64,000 nucleotides of DNA from Warburgia ugandensis (taxonomy: Eukaryota > Streptophyta > Magnoliopsida > Canellales > Canellaceae): assembly GCA_035236585.1 (NCBI GenBank), contig CP141132.1, positions 39,497,880 to 39,561,879 of the forward strand, in the 5' to 3' direction. The notes beneath the pieces are model-generated. The model did no database searches and had not been told where the DNA came from. It saw nothing but the letters and a program-made list of their open reading frames with translations. A program made the position numbers and the translations under genes. Below are positions 21,180 to 34,978 of the stretch, one piece after another (position 1 is the first letter of the stretch; each line of letters starts with the position of its first letter).

Positions 21180-24100
21180 ATAATAATTTCGTCCTCGAAA
21201 TTTGCATATCAACTCACTTAGGAGTTTTCATAATTCTTTCATAGCCTTACACATGTGGCCTTGCCACTTAGGGAAATCCTCTTTCCTTTTATTCCTTTTT
21301 CAAGCTACCTTCTTCTCAAAGGTATAAATCATATGGTTGATTGCTATTAAAATGCTCACACCTGTCTAACCTTACTTATGCATCATTCAATTAAGCTGAG
21401 TTTTTGCTAGACTTTCCCAAAAGGATTAATAACTCTTAATCTGAGTTATCCTTTGGTTTCAAACCTTCTACTTGGCTAAATTTCTACTCCTTACTTTCAT
21501 CAATCTTTCCATACTTGAAAATTTTCCATTCTATCTTCTATTGCTCACTCTCATTCTATTTCAACATATAAAGTTTTGACATAGCTTTCTTACTATGTAT
21601 AGTCCTTACGAATAACATAGTGATTGGATTCTATAACTTCCACTATTGTTCTTTCTAACAATCTTCCATTCTTTGGAAGTAATTATCTCTTTCCTTGTTC
21701 TTCCATTATTTGGAAGTAATTACTTTATTTCTATCCTACAATTCATACTTCTTTACTATTTCTTTTTATTGAGAAATTTCTTTTCAAATTCTATCATTGA
21801 AGAGTGGTAACCTTGTGAAGATTCTTTTCTCATTCTCATCACATCCAATGTTTTTGTAACACTCTTTGAGTGTCATTTTACTCTGCATATACATTCCTGA
21901 TCCTCTTTTGTTATCCCTTTCTCATATTCAGAACAATATTCTGAACATTCTTACTATCTATGATAATATTTATCTCTTTTCCTTTCACATATCTATTTAT
22001 ATGTCATGGGCTTCCAAAATTTCTAGATTATACATTTTCTCATACTTCTTTCAAGCATATATCATAACCTTTATCATATCATACTAACTCTTTATTTGCA
22101 ATATTCTTGATAATTCTAATTAAAAGAGTTCTTATTGATTTTGAATTCATCCCTTCTCAAGTCTTTACAAACTCCATAATTTATCATTAACTCATTTAAG
22201 ATTTACGTAATCTTAAGATTGCACTAAATGTCCTTATGTTATAAAATCAGTAAGAGATATATTTCTCTATTTGTCATTGCCATTTCATATATTGATCTTA
22301 CATTCTCCCTTTGTTGGGGTTAATTTCCATGCTATCCTTAAAATTTATATAACCCTAAACTTTTCTTTCTTCAATCAACATGTAACAAGATGATTGACAA
22401 GTTTTGTAAGCATCTAACATATATCCCATGAATGCTCTTGATTTCTTGAAATCTATTAAAATTTATATAACCTTAAAACTTGATTTCTTTAATCAAAATG
22501 TACACTTGCAACACATATATTCCATGAATTCTTTTGGTCTCCTTACATCCATTTCCATATATCATTATTACTTCATCTAATATATTTCATTCTCCTCAAC
22601 TTTATGAACATCATTTATCCAACTCATAGAACTTAAATTTTGTATTGATTCTATACTTTGATGTTGCATTTCCAATTCTCAAATAATAATAATAAATTTT
22701 GAAAATGCTCATCCTTATAGAGAAAACGGATACTTAATTTCCTCAACATCATTTATGTTCAATGCATCCTTATGGAGAACAAGGGTAATAAATTTCCTTA
22801 ATAAACTCTTTCATGTTCAATGCATCCTTACATTGATCTTTCCATTTTCTTTTCCTAAAGAAAGTCGTTACTTTCATCTTGTAAATTTCTATAATCACTC
22901 CTTAATCCTTAACATTTGTTCTTTCAGCTCATTCAAATAATTTGATGTTCTTTTCCTCAACTATTATAGATATTTTCTCATTCAATCTCATGTAAGATTG
23001 AAAATCTCAAAATATCTTAAAGTTCTAACCACTTCTTTCTCCAAAAATTTGGATTTATGACTTATTCATAATCATCTTATTTTTCCAAACTCTACACTTA
23101 AGTTTAGATATTACTATTTGTTTATAGGTCTTCATTTCTCATGTTTTATCTCAACCTTCCTCCAAAAATATATTTTCCTCATTATATTCCTTAAATCTTT
23201 CAATATCATCACTATATCATGTAAGTGGAATTAATATCTCTATTTATATTTAGTTCTTCATTTTCCTTGATCAATAAATGTACTCCTCTTCATGATAATC
23301 CATAACTATATTTTTTTCAATTCATCATATCAATATTTCTCTCTGATTTTCCAGAGTTGTTTCACCATCAATTGTACTTCTCTTTACTATAATCCCAAAA
23401 TTATTTTCAATATCCCCAAGTTATCATATAAATATTTCTCTAATCCTTGAAAATCCTTTTGTGCTAATTTCCACAATTAATTTATCATACCAATTTCATT
23501 TCTATCTTAGGAATTTCATCTTTGTTGTTCCATCAATAGGGCTATAATTTCTTTGTTAACCATACATCCTAATAGTTTTATTGCTTTCTTAATAAGTTTG
23601 GGATCATATTTCTGTCCCTTTTAACATATCAAACTCTCTTCTCCCATTTCATTTTATAAAGACCATCTCTTTATGTTCTGAAATTTTATCATTTCTATAT
23701 TAAATCCTTTACCTTTACTAAGTTTGGAGAGAAATTACTTACTTATCTCCTTATTCATCTTTACTTAAAACTATCCTCATTTACAAAATTTTGAATTATC
23801 TCACTTATCTCTTCAATTTCCTTTCAAGTAATATCATCTCTATTTTGATGATTAATTTCATTTAACTAATTGTCATAATACCATATATGTAGCAATTATA
23901 ACTCTTACACTTATATTTATTCATCTATTTATTATAAATTTTTATTTTTATAATAATTCTGAAGTTTCCTCTTTAGCTTTTATTTCTCATAAATCTCCAT
24001 TTCACCTATTCCATAAGGTTGGAGTTTGTCCATCACATTTTCCAATTTATCACTTCTTTCTCTTTATCTCCATTCCTTCACTTAGTAATGGTCATATACA

Positions 24101-24719
24101 TACTAGTATTGGTGTACTTTGTTCATACATATGTATGTTTACTCAGGACTTTAGGTTAGACCTAAACATCATACCTTACATCCATTGTAATGTTTTCCAT
24201 ATTGATTTTTATATCTTACTATTCCCTATATTGAAATTCTTACTTGCTGAATAATATTTCTAGTCCTTTCATCCAATAATATTTACTTGTACTATACTAT
24301 TCCTTCATAATAACTCTTTTTATACTCATTCTTAACTAATGAGTTTAACTCTTTATTCTCATCTTTTACTAATGAGTCAACTCTTTCTTCATGAATGAGT
24401 CAACTCTTTCCATATTTCTCAACTAATGAGTTTAACTCTTTCCTCACTAATGAGTCAACTCTTTGCATATTCTTCAACAATTGAGGCTACTCTTTCAAGA
24501 CTTATCCCTCACTAATGAGTTAACTTCCTCTATACTTATCTCTTACCTAATGAGTTTATCACATAACTCCTTCTCATCAACTAATAACTTATGTCTTATT
24601 CATATAACTCCTTCTCATCAACTAATAACCTATCTCTTATTCATTCACTATTCCTCATCCTTTAATTGGATATTCATCTTCATATTGGACATGATGGTAC
24701 TTGTCTTGGTGGATGAATA

Positions 24720-24730
24720 GCTCGATACCA
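24720..24730 (-). other. Primer-binding site (inverted), one base deleted
   Basis: GCTCGATACCA, the reverse complement of the PBS lacking one base, two bases from the inverted LTR end at 24733. Confidence 0.85.
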
Positions 24731-24732
24731 AC

Positions 24733-27700
24733 TGTGACGACCGGGTTTTGAAACACATTTTATAATATATTTTTCAAAGGCAAGGGCGTCCCCTTAGTAA
24801 ATTTTTTTTTTTTTTGGCAAAACAAAGCAGCGGAAATTCTTTTATTTTAAAACTTGTTTTGAAAACCCAAGTCACCACTTCATACATAACATAAGTACAA
24901 TTTGTGTACAAAATAAAATTCCATTGAAGGAATATGATTTTATTAACGGATCCATCCAGTGGTTCACAGTACACAACCCCTTGTATCTTTACAATACTTG
25001 TCCAAATACACAATTCAAATTACAAAGTTCTAAAGACAATACATGCTCTCTATACAATGTTTCAAGGGATATACCCTTATTACTTATTCTTCACTAGTTC
25101 TTCAAGTCTTGAGCTCCTAAGTCTCCTTCTCTGTATCTGAGATATTGTAAACATTTGAACATTTACAATATCTCAGCAAGCTATGCTTGGTAGGGGATAA
25201 GAATGTAAGTTATTGACAGTAAAATCTCAATATTCAACTATCCCATAATTCATTCTATCATAAACACATTCACAGACCACTATTATTTATATAAACATCT
25301 CATTTCCTTATCATTTGTGTTCACCTTTATACATACATAGTATATAAGAACAAATCCGTTAAAATTGTAAAAATAATCAATAATCATTTCCATACAAAAC
25401 TGATCAACTCCTTTCATTATAGGAGATTTGTATTTCAGCCAATTACTATACTGGGTTTTTCCCTTCCTGGGAAAAATATTGGTAATATACAATTACCTGG
25501 CATTTCATCATGCCATCCTTTAAGGCATTTCACTATGCCAATTTCATATGCATCATAATGCAAAATAATCAAGGACTACTATGCTTGCGATCCCGATCCG
25601 TGACGCCGGATAACTGTTCAATAATCCACTTATACCATTCTCAGTGGAAATTACAATATCCATGTCCATATGGGAGGACCATGGCTGTCACAGTGGTGGC
25701 CTTCCCATAATTGCCCCACCCGACTTTTAGCCTTTCTTAGGCTTGGTATTCAACATCATCAAGTTTCAAAGAGTGGGTGGCCAAACCCTCTTAACTCTCT
25801 TAGCATAGCATCCCCAGGCTTATGCCTGTTTAAAACAAAACCACAAGCCTCCAAGCTTGTATGTAAAATAATACTTATACATATCGGACTATCATCTGTT
25901 TAACTAGGACTGGAATATTTTCTACTTTCCTATTCACTTAGGGTTGTTCTCAATTCTCAACTTATTTAATACTTATTTTCCTCATCATTTGGTTGGATCA
26001 TATTTCAATTTGAGGTATTTACCTTAATATATTGGTATCATACATGTCAATACTTCAAAACATAAGATCATGTATTAGACATGTATCTTCATGTAAAGGC
26101 ATTCTTAATAATCCACCTACCTCAATAAGGTATTCTTACTCCTTGAAATCTGTCATAGTCTCGATCAACATATATCTATCAAATCATATGTATAATGTCA
26201 TTTTTCTAATCAAGGGTACATACTACATGGTCTTTTGATCATCCTTATGTAGGATAATCTGACTCTTTCTTCCTTGAATATCATATATCCAAGGGTTTAA
26301 TATCATCTATACAAATACTATCTATATCATACATAACAATCTAATTTACATTGATGTTTCTTTTTCCTTAATGTTTTTGATCATACAAGATCTCATCTTG
26401 TTTGATCATCCTTATCTCACTTACTATTTTTATTAGGGTTAGATAATTTGCTATCTTTTTATGTTCTTATTATTATTCAACTAGTTAGTGTCTTACTTGG
26501 TTGAAGATAATTTATTTCTTCCTATCACTAGACAACTCCTCCTTATTTCAGGATGACCAAGATTACTTACCAGTTAAAGTCTGCTCAAAAAGTGGTTAAT
26601 ACAACCCTCATGTAAGGAGGCGTTTAGACCTCTCTTACGTCAATGGGAGGTGAGGGAAAAGCACTTGGCTCTTGTATACCCCCTATAACCACAATGTTCA
26701 GAGTCCACTGAAGTGGTACTAGCTCAACCTTTGACAAGGTTCCTATGAGCTCTTTACCTTAAGTCCCTTCTCTAATTGATTTTAATTAATTTCCATGGAT
26801 ATGCACAATGTCATCCATGGATGTTCATTATTTTCCTATTTTGGGCCAAGGAAATGATAAATCATTCCTTATATTGTCCTACTAACTATAGCCCTTACTA
26901 AGTCAAAATCATTCATTCATCTTAGTTGTCCATGAATTTCTATATTTCATTAGTTTACATTTTTGGTGATTTATGCTCCTTATATCTTAACAATTACTTA
27001 ACAATTGAATAAATTTTGACAATTAGTAATTCATCAACTTGAAAGCATAAATCAAATATAAGTTTAACAACTATATACTAACATTCTTCCTATGAATGTA
27101 ACTTAAGATAGTGAAATAAAACTAACATGATCTTAAGTTATGAAACACATCTTCTATCATAATGAAATCATGTTTAAATCCTAATTTACACTAACATGAT
27201 CCTAAGATAATCAAATCTACTAACAAATTACTCATTTAGGGCATATCATACTAAAATTTAAAGATTACACTATCATGCTTTCTAACTTAGAACATAAATC
27301 ATATTTACACTTCTATATCCAATAAAAGACAATTAAAACCTAAAACATAAATCACATTTACACTTCTATATCCAATAAAAGACAATTTAAACTAATTTTA
27401 TTAAGATTATTATAAACCTTTAAATATGATCCAACCATTAGATCTTAGGTGTTTTCTTTTAGATTAAGGGGTTTATTACCTTTAGGGCTTTTAATCCATT
27501 AAGATCCAAAAATCATATCCACTTGATTTTGTCACATTTCATCCATGATCTAACTGGATTCCATCATCATATCACCCCTTTAATATATCCCAAGGATCTG
27601 ATCATACTTGATCTCATTGATCAAGTGGGTCCCTTTGTATATTTTTATTTTTATTTTAGGGTTTTTCTACCATAAAGGGTAGATCTCTTATTTTATCCAA

Positions 27701-28610
27701 GATCTGTCCAAATTAACCATATATATTAATTTATTATATTATTATATCATCACTAAAATAAATTTTCAAGATCTGATCACCTCAGATCTTGAAGATCTTA
27801 GAAATTGGACACTTATTTCCAAAATATAGAAAAATACAGAAAAATACAGAAATAAATTTTAGAAATATTATGAATTCATTAGAAACTAGACATTACAAGC
27901 TTTCCATAGCTTCTTTCTGATCTCAATTTGGAGTTCATATGACTCCACAATCTTAAATTGAAGTTTTCAGCCATTCCTAGGGTCTAGATTTGATCTGGGC
28001 CCACCAGAATAATCTCTCTCAATTGAGGGTCCAAACCTTGTTAGATTTTCTTGAAAATTGTATCCTAGGGGTTTTTAACCCTCCTGGATTGATTGGAAAG
28101 CTCAGAATTTCAATCTGAGCTCTCTATCATCATAATTTGAAGGGGCTGGTATTTACTTTATTTTTTACCATTTTTCATTCAAATTAAATTACAGAAAAAT
28201 AAAAATTATACTAAAACATAATAAATATGAATGGGAAGTAATTCCACCTACCTGATTGGAGAAAAAACATATAGTTGATGCTCAATTTGAGAGAATTACC
28301 GGTTGATGATAATATAGCCCGATTGTCTACCTTTTTGTGGTTTTCTGTTGTTGGAACCGTTGGATCTTGAAATTGATTTAGGGATTTTGTATATAATGTA
28401 GTGTAGGAGGTTATGGACGGTGGAATTGATCAGATTCTACCTGGAACGGAGTGCCTAATTGAATTTAGGTCTCTTGTTCCACTTAGAAAGAGGAGAGAGA
28501 AATAAGAAAAATAGAGATTGGGGAGGGATGAATGAGAATTTGGGGCTGAAACTCCAAGGAAGATTTGGAAATTTCGTGGTTAAGGTTGTGAAAATTTTTG
28601 GAAATTTTTG
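24733..28610 (-). mobile_element. 5' LTR of inverted element, lacking its first ~0.6 kb
   Basis: Starts TGTGACGACC (inverted LTR end) and runs through the whole LTR in reverse until ...GGAAATTTTTG, where it breaks just before the upstream TATA box would appear. T14 at 24802-24815 is the inverted A-tract, the R hairpin is at 25137-25176 and TATTTATATA at 25284-25293. It has lost the LTR 5' end, so this element has no intact LTR. Confidence 0.92.
24802..25293 (-). promoter_or_regulatory. Core promoter, R hairpin and A-tract (inverted LTR)
   Basis: Reading on the minus strand: TATATAAATA (25284-25293), a hairpin with 15-bp perfect arms (25137-25176) and an A14 tract (24802-24815). Same order as LTR B. 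Confidence 0.48.
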
Positions 28611-28648
28611 AGATAATTCAAAATTTATTAACTTAATCAAAAATATAT
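28611..28648. other. Junction filler between inverted LTR and internal fragment
   Basis: About 38 bases matching neither side over their length. The first 17 (AGATAATTCAAAATTT...) match the sense internal region near 4974-4990 and the rest is unassigned AT-rich sequence. This is typical of end joining or template-switch filler. Confidence 0.6.
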
Positions 28649-29743
28649 TATATCTCTTACTGATTTTATAACATAAGGACATTTAGTGCAATCTTAAGAT
28701 TACGTAAATCTTAAATGAGTTAATGATAAATTATGGAGTTTGTAAAGACTTGCGAAGGGATGAATTCAAAATCAATAAGAACTCTTTTAATTAGAATTAT
28801 CAAGAATATTGCAAATAAAGAGTTAGTATGATATGATAAAGGTTATGTTATATGCTTGAAAGAAGTATGAGAAAATGTATAATCTAGAAATTTTGGAAGC
28901 CCATGACATATAAATAGATATGTGAAAGGAAAAGAGATAAATATTATCATAGATAGTAAGAATGTTCAGAATATTGTTCTGAATATGAGAAAGGGATAAC
29001 AAAAGAGGATCAGGAATGTATATGCCGAGTAAAATGACACTCAAAGAGTGTTACAAAAACATTGGATGTGATGAGAATGAGAAAAGAATCTTCACAAGGT
29101 TACCACTCTTCAATGATAGAATTTGAAAAGAAATTTCTCAATAAAAAGAAATTGTAAAGAAGTATGAATTGTAGGATAGAAATAAAGTAATTACTTCCAA
29201 ATAATGGAAGAACAAGGAAAGAGATAATTACTTCCAAAGAATGGAAGATTGTTAGAAAGAACAATAGTGGAAGTTATAGAATCCAATCACTATGTTATTC
29301 GTAAGGACTATACATAGTAAGAAAGCTATGTCAAAACTTTATATGTTGAAATAGAATGAGAGTGAGCAATAGAAGATAGAATGGAAAATTTTCAAGTATG
29401 GAAAGATTGATGAAAGTAAGGAGTAAAAATTTAGCCAAGTAGAAGGTTTGAAACCAAAGGATAACTCAGATTAAGAGTTATTAATCCTTTTGGGAAAGTC
29501 TAGCAAAAACTCAGCTTAATTGAATGATGCATAAGTAAGGTTAGACAGGTGTGAGCATTTTAATAGCAATCAACCATATGATTTATACCTTTGAGAAGAA
29601 GGTAGCTTGAAAAAGGAATAAAAGGAAAGAGGATTTCCCTATGTGGCAAGGCCACATGTATAAGGCTATGAAAGAATTGTGAAAACTCCTAAGTGAGTTG
29701 ATATGCAAATTTCGAGGACGAAATTATTGTAAGGGGGGAAGAT
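28649..29743 (+). mobile_element. Internal-region fragment, 3' 1.1 kb, plus strand
   Basis: Matches the last 1.1 kb of the internal region (from TATCTCTTACTGATTTTATAAC to the PPT). It shares private variants with 21167-22270 and 29798-30462, so all three derive from one recent source. Confidence 0.85.
29731..29743 (+). other. Polypurine tract
   Basis: AAGGGGGGAAGAT before a short LTR stub. Confidence 0.88.
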
Positions 29744-29797
29744 TGTAATGACCCTGAATTTTTGTAACTTATTAAGGCAAATTAATAAGGTGTGAAT
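29744..29797 (+). mobile_element. LTR stub, first ~45-54 bases only
   Basis: TGTAATGACCCTGAATTTTT... matches the non-autonomous LTR start to about 29788, then about 9 ambiguous bases lead into an inverted internal fragment. Confidence 0.82.
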
Positions 29798-30462
29798 AAT
29801 TTCTTTTCAAATTCTATCATTGAAGAGTGGTAACCTTGTGAAGATTCTTTTCTCATTCTCATCACATCCAATGTTTTTGTAACACTCTTTGAGTGTCATT
29901 TTACTCTGCATATACATTCCTGATCCTCTTTTGTTATCCCTTTCTCATATTCAGAACAATATTCTGAACATTCTTACTATCTATGATAATATTTATCTCT
30001 TTTCCTTTCACATATCTATTTATATGTCATGGGCTTCCAAAATTTCTAGATTATACATTTTCTCATACTTCTTTCAAGCATATATCATAACCTTTATCAT
30101 ATCATACTAACTCTTTATTTGCAATATTCTTGATAATTCTAATTAAAAGAGTTCTTATTGATTTTGAATTCATCCCTTCTCAAGTCTTTACAAACTCCAT
30201 AATTTATCATTAACTCATTTAAGATTTACGTAATCTTAAGATTGCACTAAATGTCCTTATGTTATAAAATCAGTAAGAGATATATTTCTCTATTTGTCAT
30301 TGCCATTTCATATATTGATCTTACATTCTCCCTTTGTTGGGGTTAATTTCCATGCTATCCTTAAAATTTATATAACCCTAAACTTTTCTTTCTTCAATCA
30401 ACATGTAACAAGATGATTGACAAGTTTTGTAAGCATCTAACATATATCCCATGAATGCTCTT
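29798..30462 (-). mobile_element. Internal-region fragment, inverted
   Basis: Matches 21776-22440 without a visible difference over long stretches, and is the inverted counterpart of 28649-29150. It stops at ...ATGAATGCTCTT, where LTR D begins after a short AT-rich joint. Confidence 0.85.
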
Positions 30463-31030
30463 AGTAAATTTTTTAAATTATTAAGGAAAATTAATAAAGT
30501 TTGAATTTTTAGAAATTCTGGGCTGGAATATTAGGTTATTGGTTATTGAAAATTCTCTTTTTATAGAGATTATATTAGAAATTAAAAAATAGAAATTATG
30601 GATGTACTTGGAAAACTGATCGTAACAACATTAAGTACGTTCAATTCTGAGTTAAAATAAAAATTCCTTAGTTTTTCCATTTGGGGGTAAAATGGTAATT
30701 TTACCCATATCCCATATCCAAGAAATAAGACCTCAATATTCATGAAGTACTTAGAAATACGATTCCAACGCCACTAAGTACGCTCGATTCTGAGTTCGGA
30801 CAAATATTGCCTATTATTCTCCAATTTTAGAGTTAAAAAGGGCAAAAAGGTCTTTTCACATAAAAGTGGGGCCCACAAAGTGGGCCAAGGTTCTAGAAGC
30901 ACCAATAATTGCTCAATGCATTATTGCTGGTAGTGGAGATTGTAGTGGGAGTGGAGAATGCATTAGTAATTAAAAATTCTAAAGTAATAAAATATCTTAT
31001 CAAAAGAAATGATAAAAAATTCAAATTTGG

Positions 31031-31040
31031 CTATAAATAT
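31031..31040 (+). promoter_or_regulatory. Upstream TATA box of LTR D
   Basis: CTATAAATAT, preceded at 30930-30960 by the two-unit variant of the TAGTGGAGA repeat. Confidence 0.42.
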
Positions 31041-34000
31041 GTCCCAAAAATTTCCAAAAATTTTCACAACCTTAACCACGAAATTTCCAAACCTTCCCTG
31101 GAATTTCCACCCCAAATTTCCCCCCCATCCCTCCCCAAACTCTCTTTTCCTTATTTCTCTCTCCTCTTTCTAATTGGAACAAGAGACCTAAATTCAATTA
31201 GGCACTCCGTTCCAGGAAGAATCTCATCAATTCCACCGTCCATAACATCCTATACTACAGTATATACAAAATCCCCAAATCAATTTCAAGATCCAACGGT
31301 TCCAACAACAGAAAATCACAAAAAGGTGGATAATCAGGCTATATTATCATCAACCGGTAATTCTCTCAAATTGGGCAGCAATTATATTGTTTTTCTCCAA
31401 TCAGGTAGGTGGAATTACTTCCCATTCATATTTATTATGTTTTAGTATAATTTTTATTTTTCTGTAATTTAATTTGAATGAAAAATGGTAAAAATAAAGT
31501 AAATACCAGCCCCTTCAAATTATGGTGATAGAGAGCTCAGATTGAAATTCTGAGCTTTCCAATCAATCCAGGAGGGTCAAAAGCCCCTAGGATACAATTT
31601 TCAAGAAAATCTAACAAGGTTTGGACCCTCAATTGAGAGAGATTAATTCTGGTGGGCCCAGATCAAATCTAGACCCTAGGAATGGCTGAAAACTTCAATT
31701 TAAGATTGTGGAGTCATATGAACTCCAAATTGAGATCAGAAAGAAGCTATGGAAATATTGTAATGTCTAGTTTCTAATGAAGTCATAATATTTCTAAAAT
31801 TTATTTCTGTATTTTTCTGTATTTTTCTATATTTTGGAAATAAGTGTCCAATTTCTAAGATCTTCAAGATCTGAGGTGATCAGATCTTGGAAATTTATTT
31901 TAGTGATGATATAATAATATAATAAAGTAATATCTATGGTTAATTTGGACAGATCTTGGATAAAATAAGGGATCTACCCTTTATGGTAGAAAAACCTTAA
32001 AATAAAAATAAATATATACAAAGGGACCCACTTGATCAATGAGATCAAGTATGATCAGGTCCTTGAGATGGATTAAAGGGATGATATTATGATGGAATCC
32101 AGTTAGATCATGGATGAAATGTGACAAAATCAAGTGAATATGATTTTTGGATCTTAATGGATTAAAAGCCCTAAAGTTAATTAAAACCCTTAATCTAAAG
32201 GAAAACACCTAAGATCTAATGGTTGGATCATATTTAAAGGTTTATAATAATCTTAATAAAATTAGTTTAATTGTCTTTTATTGGATATAGAAGTGTAAAT
32301 GTGATTTATGTTCTAAGTTAGAAAGCATGATAGTGTAATCTTTAAATTTTAGTATGATATGCCCTAAATGAGTAATTTGTTAGTAGATTTGATTATCTTA
32401 GGATCATGTTAGTGTAAATTAGGATTTAAACATGATTTCATTATGATAGAAGATGTGTTTCATAACTTAGGATCATGTTAGTTTTATTTCACTAGCTTAA
32501 GTTATATTCATAGGAAGAATGTTAGTATTTGATTTATGCTTTCAAGTTGATGATTTACTTATTGTCATATTTAATTCAATTGTTAAGTAATTGTTAAAAT
32601 ATAAGGAGCATAAATCACCAAAAATGTAAACTAATGAAATATAGAAATTCATGGACAACTAAGATGAATGAATGATTTTGACTTAGTAAGGGCTATAGTT
32701 AGTAGGACAATATAAGGAATGATTTATCATTTCCTTGGCCCAAAATAGGAAAATAATGAACATCCATGGATGACATTGTGCATATCCATGGAAATTAATT
32801 AAAATCAATTAGAAAAGGGACTTAAGGTAAAGAGCTCATAGGAACCTTGTCAAAGGTTGAGCTAGTACCACTCCAGTGGACTCTGAACATTGTGGTTATA
32901 GGGGGTATACAAGAGCCATGTGCTTTTCCCTCACCTCCCATTGACGTAAGAAAGGTCTAAACGCCTCCTTACATGAGGGTTGTATTAACCACTTTTTGAG
33001 CAGACTTTAACTGGTAAGTACTGGTCATCCTGAAATAAGGAGGAGTTGTCTAGTGATAGGAAGAAATAAATTATCTTCAACCAAGTAAGACACTAACTGG
33101 TTGAATAATAATAAGAACATAAAAAGATAGCAAATTATCTAACCCTAATAAAAATAGTAAGTGAGATAAGGATGATCAAACAAGATGAGATCTTGTATGA
33201 TCAAAAACAATAAGGAAAAAGAAACATCTATGTAAATTAGATTGTTATGTATGATATAGATAGTATTTGTATATATGATATTAAACCCATGGATATAGGA
33301 TATTCAAGGAAGAAAGATTCAGATCATCCTACATAAGGATGATCAAAAGACCATGTAGTATGTACCCTTGATTAGAAAATTGACATTATATATATGATTT
33401 GACAGATATATGTTGATCGAGACTATGGCAGATTTCAAGGGGTAAGAATACCTTAGTGAGGTAGGTGGATTATTAAGAATGCCTTTACATGAAGATACAT
33501 GTCTAATACATGATCTTATGTTTTGAAGTATTGACATGTATGATACCAATATATTAAGGTAAATACCTCAAATTAAAATATGATCCAACCAAATGATGAG
33601 GAAAATAAGTATTAAATGGTCAAGTTGAGAATTGAGAACAACCCTAAGTGAATAGGAAAGTAGAAAATATTCCAGTCCTAGATAAACGGACAAATAGTCG
33701 ATATGTATAAGTATTATTTTACATACAAGCTTGGAGGCTTTGGGCTTTGTTTTAAACAGGCATAAGCCTGGGGATGCTATGCTAGGAGAGTTAAGAGGGT
33801 TTGGCCACCCCCTCTCTGAAACTTGATGATATTGAATACCAAGCCTAAGAAAGGCTAAAAGTCGGGTGGGGCAATTATGGGAAGGCTACCACTGTGACAG
33901 CCATGGTCCTCCCATATGGACATGGATATTGTAATTTCCACTGAGAATGGTATAAGTGGATTATTGAACAGTTATCCCAAGGCGCGTACGGATCGGGATC

Positions 34001-34410
34001 GCAAGCATAGTAGTGCTTGATTATTTTGCACTATGATGCATATGAAATTGGCATAGTGAAATGCCGTAAGGGATGGCATGATGAAATGTCGTGTAATTGT
34101 ATATTACCAATATTTTTCCCAAGAAGGAAATTCCTGTATAGTAACTGGCTGAAATAGAAATCTCTTATAATGAAAAGAGTTGATCAGCTTTGTATAGAAA
34201 TGATGCTTGATTATTTTTACATTTTTAATGGATTTGTCCTTATACAATATGTATGTATAAAGGTGAACACAAATGACAAGGAAATGAGATGTCTTTATAA
34301 TTACTAGTTATTAATGAATGTGTTTATGATAGAACGAATTATGGGATACTTGAATATTGAGATTATACTGTCAATAACTTACATTCTTATCCCCTACCAA
34401 GCATAGCTTG

Positions 34411-34450
34411 CTGAGATATTGTAAATGTTCGAATGTTTACAATATCTCAG
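34411..34450 (+). repeat. R-region hairpin, 15-bp perfect stem, in LTR D
   Basis: CTGAGATATTGTAAA and TTTACAATATCTCAG pair perfectly around TGTTCGAATG. The loop differs by one base from the non-autonomous LTRs and surrounding sequence is diverged, yet the stem is unchanged. Confidence 0.8.
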
Positions 34451-34853
34451 ATACAGAGAAGGAGACTTAGGAGCTCAAGACTTGAAGAACAATTGAAGAA
34501 TAAGTAATCAGGGTATATCCCTCGAAACATTGTATTAGAACATGTATTGAATTTTGAACTTTGTAATTTGGATTGTATATTTGGACAAGTATTGTAAGGA
34601 TACAATGGGCTGTGTCCTGTGAACCACCTTGGATGGATCCCGAAGTTTAATAAAAGTATATTCCTTCAATGGAATTTTATCTTATACAAAATTCTACTTA
34701 TGTTATGTATGAAGTGGTGACTTAGGTTTTACAAAACAAATTCGAAAGAAAAGAATTTCCGCTGCTTTGGTTTGCGAAAAATTTTTACTCTAAGGGCCCT
34801 ATCTTTACAAAATGTATTATAAAATGTGTTATAAAAACCTGGGTCGCCACGCT

Positions 34854-34864
34854 TGGTATCGAGC
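34854..34864 (+). other. Primer-binding site of gag-pol element, one base short
   Basis: TGGTATCGAGC, the tRNA-Met PBS missing one base, two bases after LTR D. The leader to the gag start is about 114 bases. Confidence 0.85.
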
Positions 34865-34978
34865 ATTCATCCAACACAAGACAATCCCAATATGTCCAAG
34901 GGAGAATTGACAATCCAAATTTAGATTAAGATAGATATAGTATGAGGAATACTTATAGAAATTTTGGTTTATGAGCAG

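Larger units (their letters stand above)
21167..24732 (-). mobile_element. Inverted non-coding internal region
   Basis: Colinear reverse complement of the region at 4033-7604. At the PPT-proximal end it shares the ACATGTGTAAGG variant with that copy. It also has private variants in the part around 21776-22300 (ACATTGGATGTGATGAG on the sense strand) that recur in the fragments at 28649-30462. No coding homology in either strand. Confidence 0.88.
30463..34851 (+). mobile_element. LTR D, 5' LTR of gag-pol element
   Basis: Lacks the first 20 or so bases of the LTR (TGTAATGACCCCG...); recognisable from about 30475. It ends GGTCGCCACG, two bases before the PBS. Its last 800 bases are clearly diverged from the other LTRs. 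The downstream TATA box is not recognisable (TCTTTATAATTACTA at its position) and the A-tract is only five bases. The R hairpin (34411-34450) is nevertheless perfect. The upstream TATA box is at 31031-31040. Confidence 0.92.

Noticed and set aside
30909..31445. 178-codon frame in LTR D
   Set aside because: Runs across the short tandem repeat and upstream TATA box; other LTRs break it at several points. No domain recognised.
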